From Podospora pseudoanserina (lineage: Eukaryota > Ascomycota > Sordariomycetes > Sordariales > Podosporaceae), in assembly GCF_035222485.1 (NCBI RefSeq), contig NC_085921.1:930001-994000 (forward strand): 64,000 nucleotides of DNA. The letters are read 5' to 3'. The notes under the pieces were generated by a model, which was not told the origin of the DNA, searched no databases, and was given only the letters and a program-made list of their open reading frames with translations. Every line of letters starts with the position of its first letter. Positions within the stretch are counted from its first letter, which is position 1. This document shows positions 32,910 to 44,511 of the stretch, in pieces. The translations under genes were made by a program, and so were the position numbers.

Positions 32910-34679
32910 ATGACACATCACCCTGACTCTGCTTTTAAATCACAGAGGCGGTGGAAGACGGGGAAGGATGGAAGGGTGGGTTGGAATGAAGTAATGATTC
33001 TTTTAAAAGAAGAACGGTGGACAGATTCATCTCATGAAGGGAAAGGGGGGGTATGGGATTGGATCAATTGGAAGGATGAGAGATGGGATATTCTCTTGTC
33101 CTGAGGAGGAGCGGATTTGGGATTAAAGATCGATCGATCGATTTGCAACGATACCCTGCAATGTATTCTCGGCGCGCGCACCAGCAGCACAGCACAACAC
33201 ACAGCATCTTACATTTTTTTGGCCTCGTAGCCAAATTTACTTCTTAATCAAGCATTCAAGCATGCTTTCCCCCTGATTTGTACGGATTGCTATTTGGACT
33301 AGGGGAATGTGGTTGGCCGAGAAGCGAAAAGAAAACAAGTGAATGGAGCTGGCAGATTGGGGGGGGGGGGAAGCAATTGCGGTTGATTTTGTCCTGAGCT
33401 GCAACAATCATCGGATCAATCGGACCATTTACCTCTGGCGATATTCTTGCCGTGAGGGGATGATGAAAAACATCCCATCATGGCTGAATATCTGCCTTGA
33501 TGGGGGGTGGTGATATTTCTCTGGAAAGGTTGGGCTGTTGGGGAGGTTTACCTGATGGCCTGGACTTTTATATGCTGATTTTACACTTTTTTTGTTTTCC
33601 TATTAAGGCTTAATATCAAAACTTGAAACCTACCTGTTACTGTTGCACCTGTGATGTGATGGGCTGTTGATGTGTGTCCATTGAGGCTCAAAAGGAATAG
33701 ATTTGTCAGGAGCGTGTGTCACGCCGCTGGAGGGTGTTGGGGAGTACCGTAGCATGGAAATAAGTCGATGCTGGGAATAACATAAACCAAGAGGGAAGAA
33801 ATAACGCACACGACACACGACGCGCGACGGCACATAATCACTCATCATCTCACGGATATGTTGTAATGTTACACAGCATACCCTACCTAAAAACCTCTGA
33901 GCACAACCTGTTTCCCCTCTGCAGTCAGCCAGTCAATCAGCAAAGGGTCCTCCTCTTCCATGTGAAGCTACAGAGTTGCCTCGCCCAGCAGCCGTTTCCC
34001 CGAGCGCCGCCAAGCAAAGGGGTTGGGAAAGCATATCGCGGCATGGCATGGCATGGCAGATCTTGGGAAAGCGGTCTGGGGTTGAGAGGTTGGGGGGTGG
34101 GGGCAAGCAGCAATGGAAGTCTATTTCCGGGTTTTGTATCCGTAATCCTTTGCTTTCATGAGATAATCATGGTCGGGTCCTCAATTGTCCCTCTCCGGTT
34201 GAATGGGAGGGCTACATCAAGATGAATCAAATACCGATGTGTGAATACTGGCAGTTAAGAAAAACGAGGCTGCAAAATAGAGAGCCATCGACATACTTTG
34301 TCTCACCCATCTCAGACTCATTCTGTGAATTCTCAATCGACAGCCATTCAAGAATCGTTTCACAATCAAGAACACAATCACAGGTACCATCACGACACCA
34401 GTCAACATTCAGGAAACATCAGGGTTCCCCATTTTCTACCATAATACTATCTCGGATGCTCCAGCCTTCCCAACTCCGCTCTCCTTATGCATCACCGTTA
34501 AACCCAGTTTTAAACCCCCATCCCCGTCCTAATGTCTACCAAGTGCCTTTTGATGTGCCGCTCAACATGACCAAGTTTTCAGAACCGAAGATTAAAGGTT
34601 GAGACTCGAGAAAGAAAAGAGCAAGGGTGCTGAATCCCCTCTAAAGACGCTCGAAGCCAAAGCAAAGGAATTGCAAAGC
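32910..34679. other. Convergent spacer, small membrane protein and INO1
   Basis: No gene is supported in 1.8 kb. It contains the 3' flanks of both genes and a poly-G run at about 33359-33370. Small frames on both strands are unconvincing. Confidence 0.5.
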
Positions 34680-36362
34680 TTAGAAGAGCTTGTGCTCAAG
34701 AGTCATGTCGGACTCGGGCTGGAGACCCAAGCAGCCGCGCATGATGTTGACGAGAGCGGAGCGCTGCTTGGCAAGGGCGTTGACAACGGGAGTGCCGGGA
34801 GGAGTCAAGGGAGCCTTGAGCATGTAAGAGAGGACAGAGAGAACGCTGTGGAAGCCCTCAAAGTCCTTGGTGGCGGCGCCGTCGGTGGAGACAGCCTTCC
34901 ACCGGATACGGGTGAAGAGCTCGGTGATGAGGACCAAGTCGATGATCAAGGGGGAAGCGAGAAGGGAGTCCTCGCACACGTTGAAGAGCGAAATAGTCTG
35001 GTGACCGCCGAGGAAGATCTCAGCATAGTACTCATCAAGAGCACGCTTGTCGTCGCCGACAGCAGGCATGTACTTGATGACAACGGTGTGGTCGGGCTTC
35101 TCGCCGGGGGCGTAGAGAACGGTGTTGGCCTCCACCATGTCGTCAATGACGTTGGACTTGGAGATCTCCTTGGAGCGGAACTGTCTCTGCTCGCTCAGGT
35201 TCTTGCCGTCGTTGTTGCCGAGATGGTTGTAGCTGGCAACGGAGGTAAGCTTGATACCGGCGTTGATGAGGAAGTCGACGAGGGCCGACTTCATCTTGGT
35301 CTGGCCAGACTTGAAGTCATCACCACCGACGAAGGCCCTGTGGCGCTCGGCAAGCTCAATGGCACCGGGAACGAAGGTGTTCTGGGGGGAGCCGTTGATG
35401 AAGGGGGTGTTTTCGAGGATGCAAGCAACAGCGAAGACGGTGGAGGGAGAGACCTCCTCGTGGCCGTTTTCAATGGCCTTGAGGAGGTTGTCGGCAGTGT
35501 CGTTGACACCCTCAATGAGGTCAGCGAAACGCTCAGTGTTGGCGGTCCACTGGACGATGACACGGTCAAGGTTGTTGGCAGCCTTGAAGTCACTGTTCAA
35601 TTCGTGTTAGTCAAAATGCTTCTCAGAGCAGCTTCAAAAATGTGCAACGTACCGAATGTCCTGGCGGATCTTCTCAACGTGGGCCATAGAGGCCTTGGTG
35701 CCCTCGAGGATGTTGTCGGCACGCTTCTCCTGGTTGGCAGCAATGAAGTCGGGGTAGTAGATGCTAGGAAGGGGGACCATGGAGGCCATCTCCTTGGCAA
35801 CCAGAGCCTTGAGGCCGGGCTCGAGAACCTGGGCGCGGTCCATAGCCTCGGCGAGGTTGAGCTTGCTGATGTCCCAGCCGCCGATGACAATGTCGTTGGG
35901 GTGGACCATGGGGAGGAGGTCGTGGAAGGGGATGTTGACATCCTTGCGGGTCTTGGCATCGGTGCCGAGCTTGACGGTAGAGCCCATGATCAGAGAGCCA
36001 TAGTAGTTGGCCTTCTGCTCACCGCGGCGGGTCTGCCAGGAGAGCCCGCGGCGGTTGGCAATGATGCCGGCGGTGACGGTGGAACCGTTGTTGCCGCCCC
36101 AGCCAACGAGCATCATACCCAGCTTGGGGACCTTGGTGTCGACATTGAAGTTGTACTGGGTCTCCTTGGGGACCGCAACATACTGGCCGTTGACCTCGGA
36201 CACCTCGGTGGTGTGATAAGTGTACTTGGAGCGGATCTGGTTGTCGGTGTACTCGACGTTGGGGGAGTTGACCTTGAAGGTCACCTTCTGGTTGGTGGAG
36301 GAGGAAACGCCGCCAGAGTTGACAGGTCCATCACCGTTCGCGATCTCAGCGTGGGGGGCCAT
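34680..36362 (-). CDS. INO1: Inositol-3-phosphate synthase
   Basis: Seen: exons 36362-35653 and 35592-34680, with one 60-nt intron, give 540 residues (yeast Ino1 is 533). The NAD-binding glycine loop reads [13 protein letters not shown] near 81-93. Other family blocks are [35 protein letters not shown], the exon 2 stretch from [20 protein letters not shown], and [20 protein letters not shown]. Known: the enzyme converts glucose-6-phosphate to inositol-3-phosphate, the committed step for inositol, phosphatidylinositol and inositol phosphates. The start is the first ATG and matches the usual N-terminus. Codon bias is extreme, suggesting strong expression; this produces a 589-codon antisense open frame with no independent support. 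A TATA box lies 125 nt upstream. Confidence 0.98.
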
Positions 36363-39300
36363 TGCTAAGGTTGGAGAGTTGTTGATTTTGCCTGGATGCT
36401 GAGAGTGAATCTATCGGGTAGAAATGTAATCCGCTGAGCTTCCTGGAGAGGCAGAACAACGGGCTCCGGCGTATGGGTGATGGACCCTTTTATACATGTT
36501 AGCAGAGGTTTGTGAGGAGGCAGCCTGAAGGGGGACGAGTTAAGGCATTCTCCGCCAAAAACCGTGATCTCAACAGAAGCGGCGGTTGAGGGAGCACGAA
36601 GAGATTGCCAGGTGGGCTACAACAAAGGGTACATCAGGGGCGTGGGGTCAGGGGACAAGGAGACAAGGGGGTGGGAGGAGCATGTGGTAGTGGTAGTGTA
36701 GGTAACTACATGGGACGACGGAGTCCAAAAAGACAGGTGTTGACGGTATGGCGGCATATGCGTCGAAGTTCGGAGGAGCAACACTTACGAGTTAAGAAGG
36801 TTGGAGAACGTTTTGACGGTGTCGTGATCGCGGCCCTGGAGCTGCGATCAACAAAGCTGAGATGGGAGCAACAAAAGGTTCGAAAGGGGGGGGTAATGTC
36901 TCGAGTCAGACTCGAGGGAGTTGGCTTGTTTTGTTCACAAGGAAGTAGGCAAGACGAAGAGCGGAGGAGCACGAGACGACACAATCGTCCGACAGCAAGT
37001 GACAGGAAGGGCCTTCCTTTTTATGTTTGGGGAAAAGACCGGACGACGTGGGCGGTGAAAGAAACGAAATCCGCACTATAACCTTGGGGCTCCACGTTTC
37101 GGACAAGTCGGCCGTTCAAATCACCGTTCAATGGCGGGGGCCCGGGGTCCATCCATGAGTTGATCGGATGAATGCGTAGCGGCGGTCAATTGCTGCCGGG
37201 AAACATAGCGTGTACTTTTCCAAATCACAATCGAGACATATTTCCACGGTAGAGACTCTGCGAACTCAGAGCTTTGGGCATAGCGCCTGCAGATACCAAG
37301 AGATAAGGGCATGGGGAAGAGCTATGCGAGCAGCGAGCATTGAGCACAAGCAGCAAGCAGGACGCAGGCCGCACCGGCAATTTCCTGATCGAGAGAGAGC
37401 CTTCTCTGTGGATTGTCTGGCCGTTGGATGTCGCCAGAAAGTATAGAATGCACAACCTACCCACACAGCAAATAAAAAAAGCTGCCCCGCCATCCCCGCT
37501 CTGCCACAGCACGGCAGCGGGAGGGCGGGGGGCATGTCTCGGCCCCCGATTTCGCTGATTGGTAGCGGGGGAGCGGCGGCGTTGACCCGTCCAACCCCAA
37601 CACCTACCGACGCCGGGCGGCAGCAGGTCGCCCGAAGAACTGACACCGCCCGTGGCTTCAGTGCTGTGTTTCGATGAGAGGAGAGCTCGAGTTTGCTTCT
37701 TCAGTGGCTGCTGTCTCTGCAGGATGAGTATCCACTGTGAACTGTCAAGCCAGTCAACAACAGCAAATTCATACCACCCGCGCCCGCTCCCGGCCCGGTT
37801 GGTTGATGTTGACGTTGGTAGTATCAGACTCGAGGCCGCAAGGGTTCTCTCGCCGTTCGGTTTTAATTCGATCCGTACATAACATATGTCTGCTTCCAAC
37901 TTCCAAATCTGTCACCGCGCAGCCGTATGGCTTTCATGGCTTGACTATACAATTCGAGGCAAGGTATCATGATAAGCACTAAAAGCGGACATATGTCGTT
38001 CTGTATCACGATATTCCACCTGTGTTGTTGTCCTGCAGTCTTGAGGGAGTTACCATTCACCAACGAACACGAGCCGGCAGGGGTATGTGTGACATGCAGC
38101 AAAAGTGATATCTGATTTTCTTCTGGCAATAAGGTGATCCCTTGCCTCATCATTCGTCGACGCTCCCGAGCATGTATCAGGGAGACACAGCAGTCTCGGT
38201 CGGGCTGTCGTGTGTATAACCAAACGCCGAGTTCTGTTTTGTTGGAGAAGATGCACCGTTTCCTGCCCACCGCTCTTCTCGGGAACGGTGCCGTATATGG
38301 CAGCTCATTGATGCGGCCAAGATGCTTGTAAACCATCCAATCTTGAGATTCCCAGAGGGTGGAACTGCCGTCTTCAACGTGTTTCCTGTAGTTTGGCATT
38401 GCGGCAGTGTGCTGCCCTGAGACGCGAGATCCCCTGAAGACTGTGGGGAAACCTCGAAACGAAACCTACCAAGACCCTCGACTTGGCATGCTCGATCCTT
38501 GTAACTTACTGAAGATCAGTTTTTGCTGGCAACGATTGACTGATCATTACTGAGAGTTGGAGAAGAGCAGAGGAGCGACGTGGTTAGTGTACCCCACGCC
38601 CGTGCCGAACTGCTCCGTCTCCAGGGTGCTCGTTCTGTGCGAGCTCTACTACAAGAGTACCTGCTCGAGAAGGCTGGGCCGGAAATGCTTCTCTGTGGCT
38701 GCTTGTGAGTCGTCTTCAGTAGACATATACTATCATGACTGCGGGAGAGTTTACTCGTTGTCACCCCACTGACGTGATGAGAAACCCTTCAGTCATTCCC
38801 ATAGGCCCAGCCTTGAGCCTCCGCAGCTGCAAATCAATAAGGAAGGGTTGACGTGCAGCTTCTTAGTGATGAGGTGCTGGTCAACAGTGGCTTGCTGCAT
38901 CGATGCAGTGTCGATGCGAGGCAGGCTCAGGCAGGACGACGAATCCGGCCAGTTGTGTGCAACCAACATGAGATCCTCGACGTGGGGTTGACAGTTTGCA
39001 GAGGTGCCATAGGTTGCTCTTCCCGCACCACCCCAACTATTTGTTTCGCTCCAGTCAAAAAGAGGTTCTTACCTGCAAGATCGATGAACAGCATTGAGGG
39101 TTGTGTGGACCACAAGCAAGCCGGCGGCTGGCACGGGAAGCCGACATAATCTCTCCATGGTTTTCGTGCTGTTCCGAGGCACCTAGGCGATGCTTGCTTT
39201 TGATCATCCCGCCCTCGTCTATCCTGACACACCAAGTTGGCCTCTAAACGGGCTGTCAAGGCGAGCGAATCTGATTTACCGCCGCATGGCAAGGTCAGGA

Positions 39301-41607
39301 AATGGCCCGGACCAGTCGTTCGACCTTCACCTCCCACACTCTGGACGAGGCGGGGTAACCATACACACAGTGCAACCGCCAGACTGCCCTACACTCAAAG
39401 TCGTCAGCCAATACTCTGGGCGCCATGTCTCCAATCTTATTGGTTATGCAGGGTATGAAACTCGCCCTATAGGTATATACCTCTGTATATATGAATGTCG
39501 GAGGTGAGGGCAGGTCGTCGTCAGGGCCGGGAGACTGAAAGGGGAAATGTGGAGGTCTTTCTGGAAGAGCACCCCAGACAATGGTTCATTCTTCTCGGCA
39601 ACAGCCTTTCTCCAGACAGATGCGCCTCTCAGGGCTCGCCAGGGGGGGCAAAGCAGTGCGGAACGATGACTCGGCAGGGCGCGGGTTGCTTGCTTTTTCG
39701 ATGCGTCCAATGATTCGGCACATCGGGCGCGTCAGCAAGGCGATCAATCTTGGGCTCGCTGGCCCCGGCAGCCATTCAGCCGCCTTGGACGGCCTTGTTC
39801 GATTTTCAGCGAGATGAAAACCGTGAAAAGCCGGAATTGTCGCGAGTTGCTGGCAGAGGTGGCAAGCAATGCCAACTGATGAGGGTCAGATGCGGTGTGA
39901 ACGCATCGGCAAGAACACCCTTCTGTGCCTGAAGGCTGCATTCGGGTCACTGGACCGAGCGGTGAGGCCGCTTGGCGTGGAGAGAAGGTTGCAGTGATGC
40001 ATCGCCGTCTCTCGGAAGAGGGGAGAAAGCCATAGCGAGTATCAGAAAATATCGCAGCGATCGAGGGTGGGAAGAGGGTATTGGGGCCAAGAGGATGCTG
40101 AGACGCGGGAATGGGTTGCTGGTTCAACTGAAAAAAAGTGTCGAACAAGTCATTCATGCTGGATTCCTTCATGAATCCCGTCATCCTTGATCGATCCTGG
40201 TGAGTATGATTAGTCTCTAAACGCACCAATTGGGAGCTGTGGTGAATATACATAGCTTACTGCTGGTGATAGGTGAGGTCTAAGACAGAAAGCCACTGGT
40301 AGTTGGTTCAAGAGAAAAGTGGGCACCTCGAGATTACAACAAGCCACTTTGAGGGTTTGTTTGGCGCGCCGTTGATGTTTGGTGGACGGGTCATGTTTGA
40401 TGCTAGAGCTTGCCTCAAGGTGAAGGTGGGATCGCGGATCTGGGCCACGGGCAGCATGAAAAGACCCCGAAATGATCTCCGATAATTTTGAAGTCGTGCG
40501 TCGGGTTGACTGGATGCAACACACCCTTTTGTCACTCGTCCCTGTCTCACCACCCTTGCCTGCCGGAACTGCTGCTGATGGTCAGAACTCAGAAGCTTCT
40601 CCTTCACCGTGCATGATGGGCGTTGGTGATAGCCGTTTTGGGAACAAGGTGAGCTGGCACAGCGCGGGTAGGTAGAGATAGATGGAGATAGCAGAGAGAT
40701 GGCAGAGACTGTCTGTAGTGAGAACGTGTGAGTGAGGTTCAACAGTCAGGGGGCCTGGCCTCGTCCATTTTGATTTCCGCCCCATCCTGTGGCCATCGCG
40801 CACATCCCGGTCGGCTTCAATCAGAAGTCGTCGATAATTGCGGAGGCGCTCGGGCCTGGAACCCACTGCGAACGAGGGTTCCCTGGGTGGCTGCCGAGGG
40901 CCCGACCTGAGACCCTTTTTGGTCTCTTCGTCTCGACAGAGAAGGCCGGGGTGAGCAGGGCCAGGGTCGCGGTCACGGTGTCTCCCGCCCGTGCAACTGC
41001 CAGCGCCCGCGATTCTTCAACTCTCTCCCTCTTCTGCATCCCTTCCATGCCGTCAAACCGCCAGACTCGACCCCCGAGACACGATCCGCAACGCACTCGT
41101 CCATCGCCTTCCCCACAGATCGCTCATTCCGTGCATTTCGGCAAGTTTGCCCTGTGCATAGCCCTGACGAGCTTGGCATCCTTCGGGCCTCTTGTGTTTG
41201 CCTGCTTGCGAGAGCCGGTCCCTGTCTTGTAAAACCAGATCAGATCCCTCCCGCTGCACCTCATCATCCTGAACATATTAACGATTGCTGGAAACAATTG
41301 ATAACCTGGAACCACCACCACTTTGACCCCGGACCTAATCTCGACGACAACTACGGATACTCCGAACTTCCCTGTTTATCTCGACTACCGTGCTGCTGTT
41401 ATCACACTCATCACCTACATATATATATATACCTACATAAAGGCATTCGCCGGGTTCAGGACGCGTGGACTGGGGAACCCGGCGGACTGGACAGCTTCTC
41501 CGGACAGTTCGAGACTTCCCCGCAAAGCCGAGACCGAGACGCGCCTCGATTCCCATGTTTCAGTCGACTACACACCAGTGACTTGCAGGAAACGACGCTG
41601 ATTGGGA
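36363..41607. other. 5.2 kb divergent spacer, INO1 and the LIM-protein gene
   Basis: This is the longest gene-free stretch of the window. Open frames such as 37225-37899 (minus, 224 codons) and 39744-40253 (minus, 169 codons) show no domain, no splice logic and unremarkable composition. The ends should be the INO1 promoter and the LIM-gene leader, with an AT repeat at about 41421-41435. No tRNA, rRNA or mobile-element signature was seen. Confidence 0.55.
36487..36494 (-). promoter_or_regulatory. TATA box of INO1
   Basis: The minus strand reads TATAAAAG, 125-132 nt before the INO1 ATG. This is the only good TATA element in the INO1 upstream region that I noticed. Confidence 0.65.
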
Positions 41608-44244
41608 ATGGCCACCGTGGGAAGAGAGTCGAGCTTCATGCCGACTGTGAAATGCTCGTCATGTGGCTTACAGGTGGAAATCTCCCTGATGGGAGAACAT
41701 GAATGTTCGGGGCCGCCAGCGGTGGAAGGTAGGCGGTTGATTCCGTTTGTTCACTCCGACAACTTGCTGACCATGCATTCAGAAACACCGCCGATGCCCG
41801 CCCCGTCACTTTTTGAAAGATTTAACCCGTGGGGTGCTCCTGCTGCGCCAAAGGACCAGTCTCGGGCACCCCCTCAAGTGGACACCTCTGCTGCCAGTAC
41901 GCTTGATGCATCTCGAACCATGGCAAATGCTGACGATGGTTCAGATCGTGCCTACGCAGGACAAGGCCAGTTGACGCCAGTGAGTTCACTGTCGAGTGGA
42001 TCACAACCGAGCGAGCAAAACATCTCGCCCAAAACACCAAATGCTAGACCTGCTACTGACAAGCCGGACGAATTCTTTGCTCCTCAAATTGCCAATGATT
42101 CGCCTCCCCCTCAACCAACAAGGAGATCAGGGGGTTATGGGGGGTTGGGTAACGGGACTGATTTCGACGACCAGCTGCCGCCATCAAACCCAGCAAGGAA
42201 ACAATCACCACCGAACCTAATGGAACGCCTGAATTCCATCGCTCCCGGGCCGTTTGATGCCAACAGAAGGCCTTCGAGCAGTGCTCGTAGCGATATAAAC
42301 GATCGTCCCGGTACTTCAGCTTCCAACCTTGGTAGCTTGGGTGGAGGACAGGCACAACCCAGCCTGAGAAAGAACGGCTATGGGGGTTTTGGCGTTCCTG
42401 CGAGGAGTCCGAGTCGGCAGGAAGACAATCCTCCGCCATTGACACCCAGTCGCGCCGATACATTTCCTCGTCCGAATGAAGGCTTTCCGCCACCCCAGCG
42501 AACACCTTCTGCGCCACCCGCGGCCTTGAGAATTCAGCCGCCAGACAGATTACGTGCCCCATCAGAGTCTTTTTCAGACAGAGATGGCGGGACATCGCCA
42601 GACAGCCGAGGGTCCATGATGAGCGACAGACCTCGCCGTCCCAGCCGTGGGCCAGACACTTCGAGACCTCCACCTCCTCGCAGTGCTACACTCCGACCCA
42701 CTACCCCTGGTCTCCCAACCATCAACCTTGCTGAGGAGTTCGGCGTTGGGAATCCTTACCATACGCCTTCGGAATCGACAGGATCAAGCGTGTCTGTTCA
42801 CAGCATGTCGGTACAAAGCGTGTCAGTCCAGAGCAGTTTTGAGCGTCGCCCTAGTCAAGCGAGCTCCCGAACTAGCCCACCCAGGTCCATAGCATCGAGA
42901 TCTGGACGGAGGAAGCCTTCTGACACATCTAGTTTTGATAACTTGATGTCGGATCTTCAGTCTACAATGGACGATAATCAGCAGAAACCGCCAGGTCCTG
43001 CCTCTCTCAAAATGCCATACAAGGGAGGTAGAGATCGGCCATCGCCACTAAGCGCTCGTCCGCCACCGCCAGAGGGAGGATATGATCCACGCATCGACCC
43101 GCGTGGTCAGCGACGAGCAGCAGGAGGATCCCCTCTTCCCTCTCCGTTGGAGATCTCGCCGCTTGGCGAAAGCCCTGCCATTATGACACCTAGCATCTTG
43201 ACACCTGGATCTGGAGCTCAGCCATCTCCAGGCTGGCCGACCCCGAAACCGGAACCAGCTCGACCTTGTGAACAGGAGCCGCCTGTACCGCAACAATCAG
43301 CGTTGAGAGAACTGCAGGGAGCGTCTCCCATGGACAGGTCACAAGGTCCCCAAAGGGCACCGCCGATGGAAGCACCAAGAGAGCTTCAAAGGGCACCCAC
43401 GATGGAAGCGCCAAAGGAGACCCAGAGGCCACCCGTGGAACCTTTTCGACCTCAGCTCCAAAGAGCACCAACAATGGAGGTCCCGAGACAACTTCAGAGA
43501 GCCGCCACGATGGACGAGCCAAGGGACATGCAAAGACAAGATCCCAGCAGAACTCCGCAACGGCCTCGAGACCCCCGTGACGAGCTTCGCGACGGCAGAC
43601 CTCTCCACGAACGATCCCGCTCGCAACCTCGCAACTTGCCTCCTCTCTCGGCCCAGCCTTCCCGCGGCGACTGCAAGGCATGCGGGCTGCCAATCAAGGG
43701 GAAATCGATTTCCAGCGCCGACGGCCGTCTCACCGGGCGCTATCACAAGCCGTGCTTCGTCTGCTCGACCTGCCAAGAACCATTCACGTCAGCGACGTTT
43801 TACGTCTTGAACGACAGACCCTACTGCGAGCAACACTACCACAAGCTCAACGGCAGCTTGTGTGGGAGCTGCGGCCGAGGCATCGAGGGGGAGTATCTCG
43901 AGGATGAGACTTCTCGCAAACACCACGTCGGATGCTTCAAGTGCGGCGACTGCGGCATGGCGCTTCGTGATGGGTACTTTGAGGTCAACGGCAGGGCGTT
44001 TTGCGAAAAGGACGCCTGGAGGCGGGTGCAGCAGCCTCCTCCTCCGCCTATGATGATGGGCGGCGGCAGGGGAATGGGTGGTCCTCCCGGACGAGGAAGA
44101 GGGGGCATGAGGCCGCCGGGACCGATGGGGCTGCCGGGGGCGAATCCGAGGTTTGGGCCGAACGGTCCGTATGGGAATAGTCGACTTGGGCCGGGACCGA
44201 GACCGCAGATGGAGAAGAGGATGACGAGGTTGGGAATGCTGTAG
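41608..44244 (+). CDS. Paxillin-like protein with two C-terminal LIM domains
   Basis: Seen: exons 41608-41728 and 41783-44244 encode 860 residues. The 54-nt intron (GTAGGC donor, CTGAC branch) is in frame, so reading through would add 18 residues. A CxxC...HxC motif lies at about 15-32 (CSSCGLQVEISLMGEHEC). A long disordered Pro/Ser/Arg region follows. It contains a tandem degenerate 11-residue repeat built on LQRAPTMEAPR at about 560-625. LIM1 starts at Cys671 (CKACGLPIKGK) and LIM2 near 732 (CGSCGRGIEGEYLE), each with the full zinc-ligand set. A Gly/Pro/Met-rich tail ends the protein. Known: fungal paxillin-like proteins (Pxl1) work at polarised growth sites and the cytokinetic ring. The exact counterpart is inferred from the architecture. 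Confidence 0.92.
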   Translation: MATVGRESSFMPTVKCSSCGLQVEISLMGEHECSGPPAVEGRRLIPFVHSDNLLTMHSETPPMPAPSLFERFNPWGAPAAPKDQSRAPPQVDTSAASTLDASRTMANADDGSDRAYAGQGQLTPVSSLSSGSQPSEQNISPKTPNARPATDKPDEFFAPQIANDSPPPQPTRRSGGYGGLGNGTDFDDQLPPSNPARKQSPPNLMERLNSIAPGPFDANRRPSSSARSDINDRPGTSASNLGSLGGGQAQPSLRKNGYGGFGVPARSPSRQEDNPPPLTPSRADTFPRPNEGFPPPQRTPSAPPAALRIQPPDRLRAPSESFSDRDGGTSPDSRGSMMSDRPRRPSRGPDTSRPPPPRSATLRPTTPGLPTINLAEEFGVGNPYHTPSESTGSSVSVHSMSVQSVSVQSSFERRPSQASSRTSPPRSIASRSGRRKPSDTSSFDNLMSDLQSTMDDNQQKPPGPASLKMPYKGGRDRPSPLSARPPPPEGGYDPRIDPRGQRRAAGGSPLPSPLEISPLGESPAIMTPSILTPGSGAQPSPGWPTPKPEPARPCEQEPPVPQQSALRELQGASPMDRSQGPQRAPPMEAPRELQRAPTMEAPKETQRPPVEPFRPQLQRAPTMEVPRQLQRAATMDEPRDMQRQDPSRTPQRPRDPRDELRDGRPLHERSRSQPRNLPPLSAQPSRGDCKACGLPIKGKSISSADGRLTGRYHKPCFVCSTCQEPFTSATFYVLNDRPYCEQHYHKLNGSLCGSCGRGIEGEYLEDETSRKHHVGCFKCGDCGMALRDGYFEVNGRAFCEKDAWRRVQQPPPPPMMMGGGRGMGGPPGRGRGGMRPPGPMGLPGANPRFGPNGPYGNSRLGPGPRPQMEKRMTRLGML

Positions 44245-44476
44245 GGGTTACAGTTGGACGGTTATCTATCTGATCACGCCGAACCGAACCTCCCTTCCCC
44301 GGTTAATATTAATTCGACATTTTCGACAATTCTTGACGCTGAGCTAATAACATGAGATAACGGCTTGACGTCTGACACTTTTTTTTTCTTTGTTTACGGA
44401 AACTCATAGACTGAGGAACTTTTTTTTTCTTGTTGGATTCGGCTTTTTATACCCCCCTTATTGTGGACTTGGCTTT

Positions 44477-44511
<35 letters not shown>

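Noticed and set aside
10701-36362. A phospholipid gene cluster made by PSD2 and INO1
   Set aside because: They are about 20 kb apart, with respiratory, COPI, LPMO and kelch genes between them; both are housekeeping genes and no linkage logic is visible.
34599-36368. 589-codon open frame on the plus strand opposite INO1
   Set aside because: It mirrors INO1 codon by codon, runs straight through the INO1 intron, is Val/Gly/Leu-rich and has no domain. It is a by-product of strong codon bias in INO1.
37225-37899. 224-codon minus-strand frame upstream of INO1
   Set aside because: No domain, no splice signals, mixed composition and overlap with other frames; length alone is not enough evidence.
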